DNA from: Streptomyces vietnamensis
GTDB taxonomy: Bacteria; Actinomycetota; Actinomycetes; Streptomycetales; Streptomycetaceae
Assembly (NCBI RefSeq): GCF_000830005.1
Contig: NZ_CP010407.1
Coordinates: 8,010,001 to 8,074,000 of the forward strand
Reading direction: 5' to 3'
DNA length: 64,000 nt
Each line of letters opens with the position of its first letter. Position 1 is the stretch's first letter. Both the position numbers and the translations under genes were made by a program. Positions 63,742-64,000 of this stretch are shown one piece after another. The notes under the pieces are model-generated. The model was not told the DNA's origin. It ran no database searches and was given only the letters and a program-made list of their open reading frames with translations.

Positions 63742-64000
63742 GAGGTCCTCACTTCGGGGATCGAGTTCACGTGGTGCTCGCGCCGGCCGGCGCGCAGGTG
63801 CAGCCACCACACGGCCGAGCTGCCGACGGTCGCGGCGGCGACGCCCCAGGCCGAGCCGACCGTGCCGGCCACGACCGCCCCGCCGAGCCCGCCGCCGGCG
63901 TAGCAGACGGAGGCGAAGAGCTGGGCGCGCAGGCTGCGCCGGGCCGCGCCGAGCGCGCGCAGCCCGGCCGCCGCGCCGGTGCCGAGGCCGGCGCCCGCGA
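63738..64000 (-). CDS. Polytopic membrane protein, probable polysaccharide flippase, C-terminal part
   Basis: Partial gene entering from the right edge; the frame ends with TGA at 63738-63740, overlapping the GT2 start codon. About 86 visible residues: RALGAARRSLRAQLFASVCYAGGGLGGAVVAGTVGSAWGVAAATVGSSAVWWLHLRAG contains two probable membrane helices joined by short loops, the normal ending of MATE/Wzx-type flippases, then a short soluble tail. Position between a glycosyltransferase and the unseen rest of a polysaccharide cluster supports a flippase; the assignment is tentative. Confidence 0.55.
   Translation of the reverse strand, partial: AGAGLGTGAAAGLRALGAARRSLRAQLFASVCYAGGGLGGAVVAGTVGSAWGVAAATVGSSAVWWLHLRAGRREHHVNSIPEVRTS

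Overview
The window is GC-rich (about 70%), densely coded and typical of a Streptomyces chromosome arm or a close relative. The basis is the strong third-position GC bias, the many GTG and TTG starts, secreted hydrolases with Tat/Sec-like leaders, a ROK/GH5 pair, a 20-beta-hydroxysteroid dehydrogenase closely recalling the S. exfoliatus enzyme, and a Streptomyces-type palindromic repeat cluster. I see no rRNA, tRNA, IS element, integrase or CRISPR array.

Layout. 0-15.2 kb holds unrelated single genes: the tail of a nucleoside hydrolase, a MarR regulator divergent from a stand-alone enolase with a triple operator between them, a secreted subtilisin-like protease, a secreted protein of unknown function, a methyltransferase, a ROK regulator with a GH5 glycoside hydrolase, a TetR/oxidoreductase pair and a sterol-glucosyltransferase-like enzyme. 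15.3-52.1 kb is one large steroid catabolic locus. 52.2-59.7 kb holds miscellaneous genes: a second Sua5/TsaC-like protein fused by overlap to a beta-carbonic anhydrase, a quinone oxidoreductase, a GlxA/FtrA-type regulator, an EF-hand protein, a TetR/aldehyde dehydrogenase pair and a PAP2 phosphatase. 59.7-64 kb is the edge of a cell-surface polysaccharide cluster, cut by the window end.

The steroid locus looks essentially complete for the four-ring nucleus. Ring A/B opening is covered by KstD and KshA/KshB. Ring A meta-cleavage is covered by two HsaA copies, HsaB, HsaC and HsaD. The 2-hydroxydienoate product is handled by HsaE, HsaF and HsaG. The C/D-ring remnant (HIP) is handled by a FadD3-like ligase, an IpdF-like SDR, IpdC, EchA20-, IpdA- and IpdB-like proteins, a FadA6-like thiolase and four FadE-type acyl-CoA dehydrogenases. 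No Mce4 importer and no sterol side-chain P450 or aldolase is visible. Instead there is a module suited to C21 pregnanes: a 20-beta-HSD, a steroid-monooxygenase-like Baeyer-Villiger enzyme and an HSL-family esterase, which could together remove a C17 acetyl side chain. A metabolite:H+ symporter is the likely importer.

Two regulons can be read from the DNA. A 17-bp palindrome with a CAA-N4-TTG core sits in both divergent promoters of the C/D-ring genes (20.9 and 28.8 kb) and is the likely site of the KstR2-like TetR protein. A second 17-bp motif, TTCCCGCTCA followed by nYGGGAR, sits upstream of hsaE (31.15 kb), the second hsaA (40.08 kb) and the FadD3-like/BVMO operon (52.17 kb), and is the likely site of the local IclR protein. 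Steroid-pathway gene symbols are assigned by remembered motif, length and synteny resemblance to Mycobacterium and Rhodococcus genes; no alignment was run.
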